DNA from: Microbacterium enclense
Lineage (GTDB): Bacteria; Actinomycetota; Actinomycetes; Actinomycetales; Microbacteriaceae
Direction: 5' to 3'
NCBI RefSeq assembly: GCF_001456955.1
Contig: NZ_KQ758472.1
Location: 194,022 to 258,021 of the forward strand
Length of the DNA: 64,000 nucleotides
Under the pieces are notes generated by a model. It did not search any database. It was not told the origin of the DNA and saw only the letters and a list, made by a program, of their open reading frames with translations. The translations under genes and the position numbers were made by a program. This document shows positions 18,240-25,441 of this stretch, piece by piece. The first letter of the stretch is position 1; each line of letters starts with the position of its first letter.

Positions 18240-19384
18240 CAGGACGCGAACAGCTCCAGAATCGAACGCACGTCGGGCCCCTCGTGGAGCCGCCTGATGT
18301 AATGCCGCTTCGTGATCTTCGGCGACTCGTGCCCCAGCTGGCCGGCGGCCGTCTCGTCGTCGGCCTCGGTCGCGACGAGGGTCGCCACCGCCTTGCGGAA
18401 CGTCCTCGGCGTCACCCAGTCTTCGTAGCCGTGCGCAGCGCGGAACTTCCGCCACTGGGTGCGGAAGTTGTTCGGGCTCCGCAGCGTGCCCGTGACGGAG
18501 GGGAAGACGAACTCGCTGTCCCGAGTGCGCTCGGTGAGCGCGTCGACGAGGAACGGCGGGAGGATCAGCCGGCGGTGCGACATCTCCGTCTTCGCGTACC
18601 CCTGCCGGTAGAGACCCTTCCCCGTGATCTCCTTCACCGTGCCGGTGACCTCGATGTACGGGATGTCGACGAGGTGCACGTCCTGGTCCCACCGGAGTGC
18701 GAACACCTCGCCGGTGCGGATGCCGGTGCCGAGGATCATGTCAACGGGGTCGGCGATGTCGGTGCGGCGGAGCGCTCCCCCGTTCGTGAGGCGCGCGTCC
18801 CACTCGGCGAGCTGCGCGCGCGCGCGGACGACCTCGGCGACGTCCAGGGTGCGAGGCTCGGCCGCCTTGCGCGGGATTGAGACGGCGTCGCGCACGGGGT
18901 TGAGGGGCATGGCACCCTTCCGCACGGCGAGCCCGCAGATGCCGCGGAGCACCACGCGGCAGAGTCGAGCGGTCTCGGGCCCGCTGTTCACCATGAGCGC
19001 TTCGAGGAACCGGTCGACGGCCGGCACGGTGACCTCGCGCACCTGCAGCCCACCCATGCCGCGGACGATGTGCTTCATGTTGCGGCGGTAGAGGTCCTTC
19101 GTTCCGTCGCTGACGTCGCGGCGCTCGAGCTCCTTCGTCCATTCCTCGACGACACGGCTGAGGCGGGTCTCGGGGGTGAGGTCCTCAGCGGGGAGGCGCG
19201 CGCGGTCGCGAAGAGCCTCCTTGAGCGCGTTCTCAGCCTTCTGCCCGGAGGGGCCGCCCCGCTCGACGATGCGGGTGACGCCGTCGTAGTCACGGAACCG
19301 TGCGCGCGCCACCCACTGGCCAGGGCCGAGCTGCACGCGGTTGATCGTGCCCCACGTGCCGACGGGCATCGGAGGTCGGGCCAT
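18239..19384 (-). CDS. int: Phage tyrosine recombinase (integrase)
   Basis: A 381-residue site-specific recombinase that integrates and excises the phage at tRNA-Thr. The N-terminal region up to about residue 150 contains the arm-binding and core-binding domains. The catalytic domain holds GTGIRTGEVFALRW (Arg223), the PRTFRK box (Arg330), QLGHES (His352) and HYI (Tyr362 nucleophile). The HxxR box has Arg327 where most relatives have His. Start ATG 19384 (MARPPMPVGTWG) is chosen over a longer reading that would overlap the upstream peptidase gene. It lies 128 bp from attL, transcribed toward it. Confidence 0.92.
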   Translation of the reverse strand: MARPPMPVGTWGTINRVQLGPGQWVARARFRDYDGVTRIVERGGPSGQKAENALKEALRDRARLPAEDLTPETRLSRVVEEWTKELERRDVSDGTKDLYRRNMKHIVRGMGGLQVREVTVPAVDRFLEALMVNSGPETARLCRVVLRGICGLAVRKGAMPLNPVRDAVSIPRKAAEPRTLDVAEVVRARAQLAEWDARLTNGGALRRTDIADPVDMILGTGIRTGEVFALRWDQDVHLVDIPYIEVTGTVKEITGKGLYRQGYAKTEMSHRRLILPPFLVDALTERTRDSEFVFPSVTGTLRSPNNFRTQWRKFRAAHGYEDWVTPRTFRKAVATLVATEADDETAAGQLGHESPKITKRHYIRRLHEGPDVRSILELFAS

Positions 19385-19385
19385 C

Positions 19386-19844
19386 TCAGGCGACCTCGAT
19401 GCGCTGTGCCCAGGAGCCGGCGCCCATCTTCGGTTGCACGTAGACGACGTCGCCGACGCGCATGAGCACGGCCTGGAATGCTTCGAGCGTGGTGCGCATG
19501 ACGCCGAGCTCGAGCGCCATCGCGCCGACGTGGCCGTCACGTAGTTCTTCGACGTGGCGATAGTCGTCGAGGGTGATTAGTCGCAGCGCGCCCCATTCCT
19601 CGGCTGCGCGTTCCTGCTTCGCGTGGACCGGGCCGAAGCGGGTGGGCGTGTGCGCGAGGGCGTGGTGGCCGAGCTCGTGCGCGAGGACGCAGCGGTGGAG
19701 GCGCGCGTGCATTCCGGGGCGAAGGCGGGTGACCCTGCGGTCTGTCCAGGATTGACCGTCGCGACCGTCGGGCAGTCGCCCGTGCTCGATGCGGATGCCG
19801 CCCTGCCGGGCGAGGTCCTCGAGGTACTCGTCGATAGGGGTCAT
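19386..19844 (-). CDS. ImmA/IrrE-family metallopeptidase
   Basis: A 152-residue protein with the zinc-peptidase motif HELGHHAL near residue 55 and a downstream acidic stretch QERAAEEWGALRLI supplying the third ligand. ImmA/IrrE peptidases cleave or inactivate phage repressors on DNA damage. The gene overlaps the repressor gene by 4 bp, so the repressor and its likely antagonist are co-translated. This predicts SOS-type induction by proteolysis rather than RecA-driven self-cleavage. Confidence 0.88.
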   Translation of the reverse strand: MTPIDEYLEDLARQGGIRIEHGRLPDGRDGQSWTDRRVTRLRPGMHARLHRCVLAHELGHHALAHTPTRFGPVHAKQERAAEEWGALRLITLDDYRHVEELRDGHVGAMALELGVMRTTLEAFQAVLMRVGDVVYVQPKMGAGSWAQRIEVA

Positions 19845-20302
19845 TGCTCGTCGGTGGGCTCCGGGTCGGTGGGGCGGGCTACGGCGTCCAGGTCATCTTC
19901 GGTGGGGGTTCCGACATCGGCGCCGAAGCGGCCGCGGATGACATTGTCCGGGGCGCTGATTTCTTGCGTGATCGCGCGCATAGCGCCATCGACTGCGCGG
20001 GGCCGGCGGTCCACCGGTACGGCCTCGATCAGGGTGCCGAGGATCCCGAGCCAGATGTCTGTCTGCTGGTCGAACGAGACGGGTTCGATGTCGATGCCAA
20101 GAACTTCATAGATCCGCTGCAGCACCTTCGCCTGCGGGGTGGTGTTGCCGTTCTCGATATCGCTGAGCGTCTGTCGAGAGACGTTCGCGTTCTCGGCGAG
20201 CTCTTCCTGCTTCATGCCCTGCTCAAGTCGTAGCGACTTGACGCGGCGCGCCAACGTCGCGCGCATCTCGGCAGTCAATTTCGCAGGTGAATTTCTTGAC
20301 AT
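19841..20302 (-). CDS. XRE-family phage repressor
   Basis: A 153-residue protein. Residues about 18-68 are a Cro/C1-type helix-turn-helix: LRLEQGMKQEELAENANVSR, then TLSDIENGNTTPQAKVL. The C-terminal part has no S24-type protease Ser/Lys pair that I can see, fitting inactivation by the partner ImmA-like peptidase. ATG 20302 is preferred to longer in-frame readings because it opens the HTH domain and lies 7 nt after a possible -10 (TACGTT, complement of 20310-20315), which would make the message leaderless. Confidence 0.88.
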   Translation of the reverse strand: MSRNSPAKLTAEMRATLARRVKSLRLEQGMKQEELAENANVSRQTLSDIENGNTTPQAKVLQRIYEVLGIDIEPVSFDQQTDIWLGILGTLIEAVPVDRRPRAVDGAMRAITQEISAPDNVIRGRFGADVGTPTEDDLDAVARPTDPEPTDEQ

Positions 20303-20422
20303 GGCCTTGAACGTATCATGCCCAGAAATAAGGGCACAAGGTCTTCTTTTCTTGACATGGCGTCCAGTCTTGTCCCCCAAATGGGTTGCTTTTGTGTCCA
20401 GAAGTTGTCTACAGTCCTGGAC
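20303..20422. promoter_or_regulatory. Lysis-lysogeny switch region with repeated operators
   Basis: A 120-bp divergent region. The 14-mer TTTCTTGACATGGC occurs twice in the same orientation, at 20292-20305 (overlapping the repressor start) and 20348-20361. GTCCAG followed by TTGTC at similar spacing occurs at 20362 and 20396, and a related TGTCCAGGACTG lies on the other strand over the Cro-like start. Rightward promoter candidate: TTGCTT (20386-20391), 18 nt, TACAGT (20410-20415), then 7 nt to ATG 20423. Leftward candidate: TACGTT 7 nt before ATG 20302. Both would give leaderless transcripts. Confidence 0.6.
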
Positions 20423-20647
20423 ATGAACCAGCAAAGAACGGCCGGAGAGGCCCTCCGGACACTCCGAGGGATAGCCGGTCTCACTCTCGACAGGGCTGCC
20501 GAGATCGCCGATACCGCTCCGGCCTACCTGTCCAAAGTCGAGAACGGTCGCCTGGTGCCCACCGTCGGCTACGTCGCGAATGTGACCGCAGCTATCGCGG
20601 GTCACATGAAGGAGACCGGCTCTCTCACGAACAAGGTCGCGTCGTGA
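20423..20647 (+). CDS. Cro-like helix-turn-helix regulator
   Basis: A 74-residue XRE-type protein: LRGIAGLTLDRAAEIADTAP followed by AYLSKVENGRLVPTVGYV is a complete HTH. It is divergent from the repressor, the position of a Cro. The start at 20423 is chosen because a plausible -10 lies 7 nt upstream and the upstream in-frame codons are in the operator region. It overlaps the next gene by 4 bp. Confidence 0.8.
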   Translation: MNQQRTAGEALRTLRGIAGLTLDRAAEIADTAPAYLSKVENGRLVPTVGYVANVTAAIAGHMKETGSLTNKVAS

Positions 20648-20856
20648 CTTCGTCGGGCGAGGTCCTCACGATCCAGCAGGTCGCGGAGGTCACCGGCCTC
20701 GCGGTGCAGACGCACTACAACATGCGCTCCAAGGGCGAGGGGCCGCGCATGTGGCTGCTGCGCGGGCGCGTGCGCTGCTACCGCAGCGACCTTGACGCCT
20801 GGATGCGCGAGCAGTCCGGCGCCGACAACGTGGCCCCGCTCAAGCGGACCGCCTGA
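20644..20856 (+). CDS. Small MerR/excisionase-type DNA-binding protein
   Basis: A 70-residue protein from GTG 20644. LTIQQVAEVTGLAVQTHYN with RVRCYRSDLDAWMREQ is the helix-turn-helix plus wing of the AlpA/Xis/HTH_17 group, which direct excision or regulate early genes. Coupling to the Cro-like gene (GTGA overlap) puts it in the early rightward transcript, where an excisionase would be needed. Confidence 0.75.
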   Translation: MTSSGEVLTIQQVAEVTGLAVQTHYNMRSKGEGPRMWLLRGRVRCYRSDLDAWMREQSGADNVAPLKRTA

Positions 20857-20872
20857 CCAACCACAGATGAAA

Positions 20873-20896
20873 CGCCCCCGGCGGCAACCAGGGGCG
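20873..20896. terminator. Small GC hairpin in early leader
   Basis: CGCCCC (20873-20878) pairs with GGGGCG (20891-20896) over a 12-nt loop in the 66-bp gap before the 152-aa gene, whose RBS GAGAGGAGGG lies just beyond. With no T-run it may be a weak terminator or an antitermination target. Confidence 0.35.
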
Positions 20897-20922
20897 AATC
20901 GAAAGAGAGGAGGGCACTACAG

Positions 20923-21381
20923 ATGCCCACCACCGCCACCGTAGCACCGCGCCGCGCTTACACCGGAGCGGACATCGCGTCCGGCCTCCGCGCGCTCGCG
21001 GACCTCATCGAGACGAAGCCGTGGATCGCCGCGGGCGTACGCCTCCCGACCGTCCCCCAGCACTTCACCATCGGACTCACCGAGCGGCGTGACGTTGAGG
21101 CCCTCGCGGTCGTGTTCGACGACACCGTGCACGAGGCCGAGCAGGACAGCGCGACCTACGTAAGCACGTCGGGGCAGCTCGACGGCCTGCGCGTCTCCGC
21201 TTACGCCGTCATCGACCACGCCTCAGCCACGAGCGGCATCGCCGAGGAGCCCGACCGCGGGGAGTGCTTCGTCTGCGGCCCCGACCAGGAGGCCGACTCC
21301 GACGGCCAGTGCGCGGGATGCGGGCGCCGCCTGAACATGAGCCCCGACCTCCGCTCCGACCCGAACTGGTGGGCCGCGTGA
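20923..21381 (+). CDS. Phage early protein with C-terminal zinc ribbon
   Basis: A 152-residue protein of unknown function. Near the C-terminus it has CFVCGPDQEADSDGQCAGCG, a CxxC...CxxC zinc-ribbon. The rest is a mixed alpha/beta stretch without a motif I can name. GAGAGGAGGG lies about 10 nt upstream of ATG. It overlaps the next gene by 4 bp. Confidence 0.78.
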   Translation: MPTTATVAPRRAYTGADIASGLRALADLIETKPWIAAGVRLPTVPQHFTIGLTERRDVEALAVVFDDTVHEAEQDSATYVSTSGQLDGLRVSAYAVIDHASATSGIAEEPDRGECFVCGPDQEADSDGQCAGCGRRLNMSPDLRSDPNWWAA

Positions 21382-21557
21382 ACGTCATCGGCCGCATCGT
21401 CGCCGTCCTGCTCGGAAGCGGCGTCCTCTTCATCGTTCTCGCGATCCTCCGTGGTCGCTTCGACGGCGCAGCGACCATCGCTGTCGCCTGCCTCGTCCTC
21501 GCCGTGTCCACCACCGTGTGGGCGGCCATCAACCGAAAGCGCAGCGACCACTCATGA
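21378..21557 (+). CDS. Small two-helix membrane protein
   Basis: A 59-residue protein from GTG 21378. It consists of two hydrophobic helices, IVAVLLGSGVLFIVLAI and ATIAVACLVLAVSTTVWAA, joined by a short RGRFDG turn, with a charged C-terminus NRKRSDHS. The GTG overlaps the upstream stop and its stop overlaps the next ATG by 4 bp. A role in superinfection exclusion or membrane association is possible but not shown. Confidence 0.68.
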   Translation: MNVIGRIVAVLLGSGVLFIVLAILRGRFDGAATIAVACLVLAVSTTVWAAINRKRSDHS

Positions 21558-22795
21558 GCCAGACATTCACCGTCGAGAACTTCAAGGGCGTCCGAGAGAT
21601 CACCCTCTCCCCCGAGGGATCGCTCGTGGTTATCGCAGGAGGGAACGGCGCCGGCAAGTCGAGCTTCATCGACGCGTTCGTCGAGCTGTTCGACCCGAAA
21701 GGCACCCGCCTCACCCCGAAGCCCATCCGCGACGGCGAGGACGAAGCCCGCGCCGAGTTCATCGACACCGACCTCGACATCCGCGTCGTCCGCACGTGGA
21801 AGAAGAACGACGCTGGCCGCCTCGAGGTGTTCGCCCTCGACGGCGCGAAGTACGGCAAGCCGGCCGAAGTCGTGGCCCGGCTTACCGGCGGGCTGATCTT
21901 CGACCCCGTCGCGTTCCTCAACCTCGACGAGAAGAAGCAGCGCGACGCGCTTCTCTCGAAGGTGGCCCTCCCGTTCGACCTCGACGAAGTGGCCCGGGAG
22001 AAAGCGGGCGCCGAGAGCCGTCGCCTGGAAGCGGGCCGCGACGTGAAGCGACTCGAGGGGGCGCTCGCGTCCATCCCGAAGCCCGCACCGGGCACGCCCG
22101 CGGAGGAGGTCTCGTCGCAGGCAATCCTCGATGAGATCGACGCGGCGCAGCATGCACAGCGACACCGCGAACGCGTAGAGCGTGTCTATCAGGATCTCGC
22201 TGGCGAACTGCACGACCTGGAGTCCGAGCTCGCCGGACTGCAGCGCCGCCTCGATGACACCCGTGCGCAGAAGGCCGCGGCGTACAAGGCGCGCGAAGCG
22301 CTCCCTACTCCCGTCGACGTGGCGCCGTTGCGGGGCCGACTCGCAGACGTCGAGCAGACGAACGCCGCCGTCCGAGCAGGGCGAGACCACGCACGCGTCG
22401 CCGCCGAGCTCGCGGCCGCGCGTTCCGCCCACGATGCCGCGCAGGCTGACATCGACGCCGTCGAGACGAAGAAGGCGGCCGGGCTCGCCGCCGCGAGCTT
22501 CCCCGTCGCTGGCCTCTCGGTCGACGAGTCGGGCGTGACGTTCGAGGGCATCCCGTTCGCGCAGGTGAACAGCGCCATGCGCCGCCGCATCGCGTTCGCG
22601 ATCGCGACCGCCGGGGACCCGCAGCTGCGCCTCGTCATCGTTAAGGACGGCGACCTGCTCGATGCCGAGTCCCTGGAAAGCATCCGGGCCCTCGCCGCGG
22701 AACGCGGTTACACGGCGCTGATCGAGCGTGACCGTGACGAGTCTCGCCAGATCGGCTTCACGATCGTCGACGGCGCGCTCGGGGGTGCCCAGTGA
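21554..22795 (+). CDS. SMC/RecF-like AAA ATPase
   Basis: A 413-residue ATPase. The N-terminal part has FKGVREITLSPEGSLVVIAG and the Walker A GGNGAGKSSF near residue 33-42. A central region rich in Ala, Arg and Glu (about 150-310) should form a coiled coil. The C-terminal part has VNSAMRRRIAFAIA in the place of the ABC signature and LRLVIVKDGDLLD as Walker B. Phages often carry such ATPases next to YqaJ-type exonuclease and RecT, as here, so it probably assists homologous recombination or end processing. Confidence 0.85.
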   Translation: MSQTFTVENFKGVREITLSPEGSLVVIAGGNGAGKSSFIDAFVELFDPKGTRLTPKPIRDGEDEARAEFIDTDLDIRVVRTWKKNDAGRLEVFALDGAKYGKPAEVVARLTGGLIFDPVAFLNLDEKKQRDALLSKVALPFDLDEVAREKAGAESRRLEAGRDVKRLEGALASIPKPAPGTPAEEVSSQAILDEIDAAQHAQRHRERVERVYQDLAGELHDLESELAGLQRRLDDTRAQKAAAYKAREALPTPVDVAPLRGRLADVEQTNAAVRAGRDHARVAAELAAARSAHDAAQADIDAVETKKAAGLAAASFPVAGLSVDESGVTFEGIPFAQVNSAMRRRIAFAIATAGDPQLRLVIVKDGDLLDAESLESIRALAAERGYTALIERDRDESRQIGFTIVDGALGGAQ

Positions 22796-22986
22796 CCGTC
22801 GACATGGCGCGCATCAAGGAGGTGCACGGGCTCGCACAGGCCGCGAAGGAGTCGCAGCACGCCGACCCCTTGGCCGCGCGCGTCGGGACGAAGCTCTTCC
22901 GCGACGGGCACCGCAAGGGGTTCTGGGACGGTGTCGAGTACGCCCTCACCCACCGCGAGGTGCTCGCGGAAATGGTGACGCCGTGA
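22792..22986 (+). CDS. Small protein of the recombination operon
   Basis: A 64-residue protein from GTG 22792, overlapping both neighbours by 4 bp. It is charged, with RDGHRKGFWDGVEYALTHRE near the C-terminus, and has no motif I recognise. Tight coupling between the ATPase and exonuclease genes is the only clue to its job. Confidence 0.65.
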   Translation: MTVDMARIKEVHGLAQAAKESQHADPLAARVGTKLFRDGHRKGFWDGVEYALTHREVLAEMVTP

Positions 22987-23603
22987 CCGCCCTCGCCGTG
23001 CTCGAGCGGACCCTCGGCGACACTGCCGACCGCGACTCGTGGGCTCACGTGCACGAGCAGACGATCGGGTCTTACGCTGCGTCGAGCTTCGCGAAGCCGA
23101 CGTCCGTCGAGACATACGTGCGGCAGATCATCGCGCCGCGCGAGTTTCGCGGCAACGCGGCGACCGAGTCGGGCGTGCGGTGGGAGCCGATGCTCCTCGC
23201 CTGGGCCGGGGCTGAGCCGAACACCCTGTTCGTCCACCACCCCGAGCACCGCGGGTTCGGCGCAACAGTCGACGGCACGATACCCGGCGACCCGTTCGCG
23301 ATCGTCGAGACGAAGGCGAAGCACAACCGCATCATCGACGGCCCGACGCCCCGCGAGGTCCGACAGATGGCCTGGCAACTGTTCTGCATCCCCGAGGCGT
23401 CCGAGTGCCGATTCGTGTGGGGCGAGCTCGTCACCGGCCCCAGCGAGGACGGTGGGTGGCGTCTCCGCCGCGACCCCCAGACCCTCATCTTCCCGCGTGA
23501 GCACCCCGCGATCGTCACCGCGACGGCGCTGATCGTCCCCATCGCCCACGAAGTCCTCGCCGGCGTCCGCGCCGCGCGCAAAGCAGAAAGCACCCCGTTC
23601 TGA
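22983..23603 (+). CDS. YqaJ-family (lambda-exonuclease-like) recombinase exonuclease
   Basis: A 206-residue PD-(D/E)xK-type nuclease. Motifs: RGNAATESGVRWEPMLLAWA near the N-terminal third (the helix with the catalytic Glu), GATVDGTIPGDPFAIVETKA carrying D...ExK, and MAWQLFCIP, where YqaJ proteins have the conserved Q. It degrades one strand from a double-strand end to give single strands for RecT. It overlaps the RecT gene (TGATG). Confidence 0.87.
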   Translation: MTALAVLERTLGDTADRDSWAHVHEQTIGSYAASSFAKPTSVETYVRQIIAPREFRGNAATESGVRWEPMLLAWAGAEPNTLFVHHPEHRGFGATVDGTIPGDPFAIVETKAKHNRIIDGPTPREVRQMAWQLFCIPEASECRFVWGELVTGPSEDGGWRLRRDPQTLIFPREHPAIVTATALIVPIAHEVLAGVRAARKAESTPF

Positions 23604-24583
23604 TGACGAACGAACTCGTCCTCCCCACCTCCATTCAGCCGCAGACCTGGAACGCCGACACCGCCGCGATGATGGAGTTCGCCGGCCTGACGTGGCTCGA
23701 GCAGCGCCCCGACCCGGAGAACCCCGGGCAACCGAAGAGCGTGCGCATGTACGCCCCCTCCGGGATCATGGCGGCGTTCATCGCCGCGTGCCGTCGCACC
23801 GGCCTCGACCCGACCGCGAAGCAGATCTACGCCGCGCAGATGGCCGGCAAGTGGACCGTCCTCATCGGCATCGACGGGATGCGTCTCGTCGCCCAGCGCA
23901 CGGGCGAATACGACGGGCAGGACCCGATCGAGTGGCAGGCGACCGAAGACGGCCCGTGGACAACCGTCCCCCCGAAGCAGCCGTTCTCCGCGCGCATCCG
24001 CATCTACCGGAAGGGCATCAGCCGCCCGCTTGAGCAGACCGTCACGTGGGCCGAGTTCGGCGGCACGAAGGGCAACTGGGACAAGCGGCCGTCGCACATG
24101 CTCGGCATCCGCGTCGAGTCTCACGGCTTCCGCCGCCTGTACCCGATGGAACTGTCGGGCCTCTACACGCCCGAGGACTTCGAGGCCGACGGCGAGCTGA
24201 TCGCTCAAGGTGACAATGCGCCAGCCGCACCCTCGGAGGACTGGACAGCGCTCTTCGCTGCGGCGTCGACACGCGAGGAACTCGAGGCTGTGCGTCTCAG
24301 AATCCCCGAGGCGGAGAAGAACGACAAGCTTCGCACCGCGTTCCTCGCTCGCGCCGGTTACCTCTCCCGCGAAGAGGCTCGCACCGAGGACGCCGACGTC
24401 GTCACCGACGATTCCCAGACCACCGACGAGGGCGCGCAGGCCCCCCGCCCGGACGTTGAGACCCCCCAAGCTCCGTCCGCCCCCGCGCCCTCGTCGGTGC
24501 CCGAAGCGCTCACACAGGAGGAGTGGGAGGCAGCCGAGGCAGCACGCTTCGACGCCGAGCAGGGGGTGAGCGATCGTGGCTGA
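23603..24583 (+). CDS. recT: RecT/Bet-family single-strand annealing protein
   Basis: A 326-residue protein. FIAACRRTGLDPTAKQIYAA, WTVLIGIDGMRLVAQRTGEYDG and SHMLGIRVESHGFRRLYP are the conserved core of the Bet/RecT annealing family (about residues 50-190). The C-terminal 120 residues are acidic and proline-rich and probably flexible. Together with the upstream YqaJ nuclease it forms a two-component recombinase like lambda Red. Confidence 0.9.
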   Translation: MTNELVLPTSIQPQTWNADTAAMMEFAGLTWLEQRPDPENPGQPKSVRMYAPSGIMAAFIAACRRTGLDPTAKQIYAAQMAGKWTVLIGIDGMRLVAQRTGEYDGQDPIEWQATEDGPWTTVPPKQPFSARIRIYRKGISRPLEQTVTWAEFGGTKGNWDKRPSHMLGIRVESHGFRRLYPMELSGLYTPEDFEADGELIAQGDNAPAAPSEDWTALFAAASTREELEAVRLRIPEAEKNDKLRTAFLARAGYLSREEARTEDADVVTDDSQTTDEGAQAPRPDVETPQAPSAPAPSSVPEALTQEEWEAAEAARFDAEQGVSDRG

Positions 24584-25019
24584 TGTCATCGACGGCGGCA
24601 CGGGCGAGCTGCGCCTGTCCCCCGCTGAACAAGCTGTGCGCAACATGCTCGCGATCCCTTCCGGGATCTACGGCCCGACGATGGGGGCGCAGGAACTCGA
24701 CCAGCGCATCCAGGATCTCGCGGACCTGATCGAGCACATCGCACAGGTGATCGTCGTGCTTTACGAGGACCGTCACGCGGCCGAGGAGGCCTATCTCAAG
24801 GCGTTCGCAGAACTGATGGTCATGCACGCAAAGCACGGGGCGCAGCTCGCCCGTCAGTTCGCGATCGCGAAGACGACGACGGAGCTGCACGAGCTGAACC
24901 TCGCGAAGGAAAAGCTCCGCTACGCGGAGGAGATGCAGAAGGCCGTGCAGAACCGGTCTTTCGGGCTGATGAACATCGGCAAGCGGTTCACCGCGGCGAT
25001 GGGGATGGGGAACCGATGA
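24576..25019 (+). CDS. Helical phage protein of unknown function
   Basis: A 147-residue protein from GTG 24576, overlapping recT by 8 bp. It is almost all helix, with long heptad-like runs (ELDQRIQDLADLIEHIAQVI and ELHELNLAKEKLRYAEEMQK) suggesting a coiled coil. Its place between RecT and RusA suggests a part in DNA replication or recombination. I do not recognise the family. Confidence 0.75.
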   Translation: MADVIDGGTGELRLSPAEQAVRNMLAIPSGIYGPTMGAQELDQRIQDLADLIEHIAQVIVVLYEDRHAAEEAYLKAFAELMVMHAKHGAQLARQFAIAKTTTELHELNLAKEKLRYAEEMQKAVQNRSFGLMNIGKRFTAAMGMGNR

Positions 25020-25441
25020 GCGCCGACGCTCAGACCGGTCGGCGGTCCGTCGTGATCGACGTGCTCGGCGTTCCGGCCCCGCAGGGCTCGAAGCGGGCGT
25101 TCGTCGTCGGCAACCGCGCCGTGATCAGCGAGGACTCGAAGAAAACCGCCCCCTGGCGGGACAGCGTCTCGGCGGCGGGCGTGGCCGCCATGGCGGGCGC
25201 TCCGGCGTTCGACGGCGCGCTACGCGTGGAGATCGAGTTCCGGATGCCGCGGCCCCGCTCGGTGAAGCGGGCGCGCCCGTCGGTGAAGCCCGACGTCGAC
25301 AAGCTCGCCCGCGCGGTGCTCGACAGCCTCTCCGCCGCCGCGGTCATCGTCGACGACGCGCGCATCGTCTCGCTCAGGGCCGAGAAGGTCTACGCCGACA
25401 TCTCTGGCGCGACGATCCGGGTGAGCGAGGTGCTCGCGTGA
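25016..25441 (+). CDS. rusA: RusA-like Holliday junction resolvase
   Basis: A 141-residue nuclease of the RusA family. GVPAPQGSKRAFVVGNRA opens the fold and KPDVDKLARAVLDSLSA followed by IVDDARIVSL gives the conserved acidic residues (Asp in PDVDK and in VDDARI) that hold the metal. It resolves branched DNA made during phage recombination and replication before packaging. It overlaps the neighbouring genes by 4 bp. Confidence 0.9.
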   Translation: MSADAQTGRRSVVIDVLGVPAPQGSKRAFVVGNRAVISEDSKKTAPWRDSVSAAGVAAMAGAPAFDGALRVEIEFRMPRPRSVKRARPSVKPDVDKLARAVLDSLSAAAVIVDDARIVSLRAEKVYADISGATIRVSEVLA

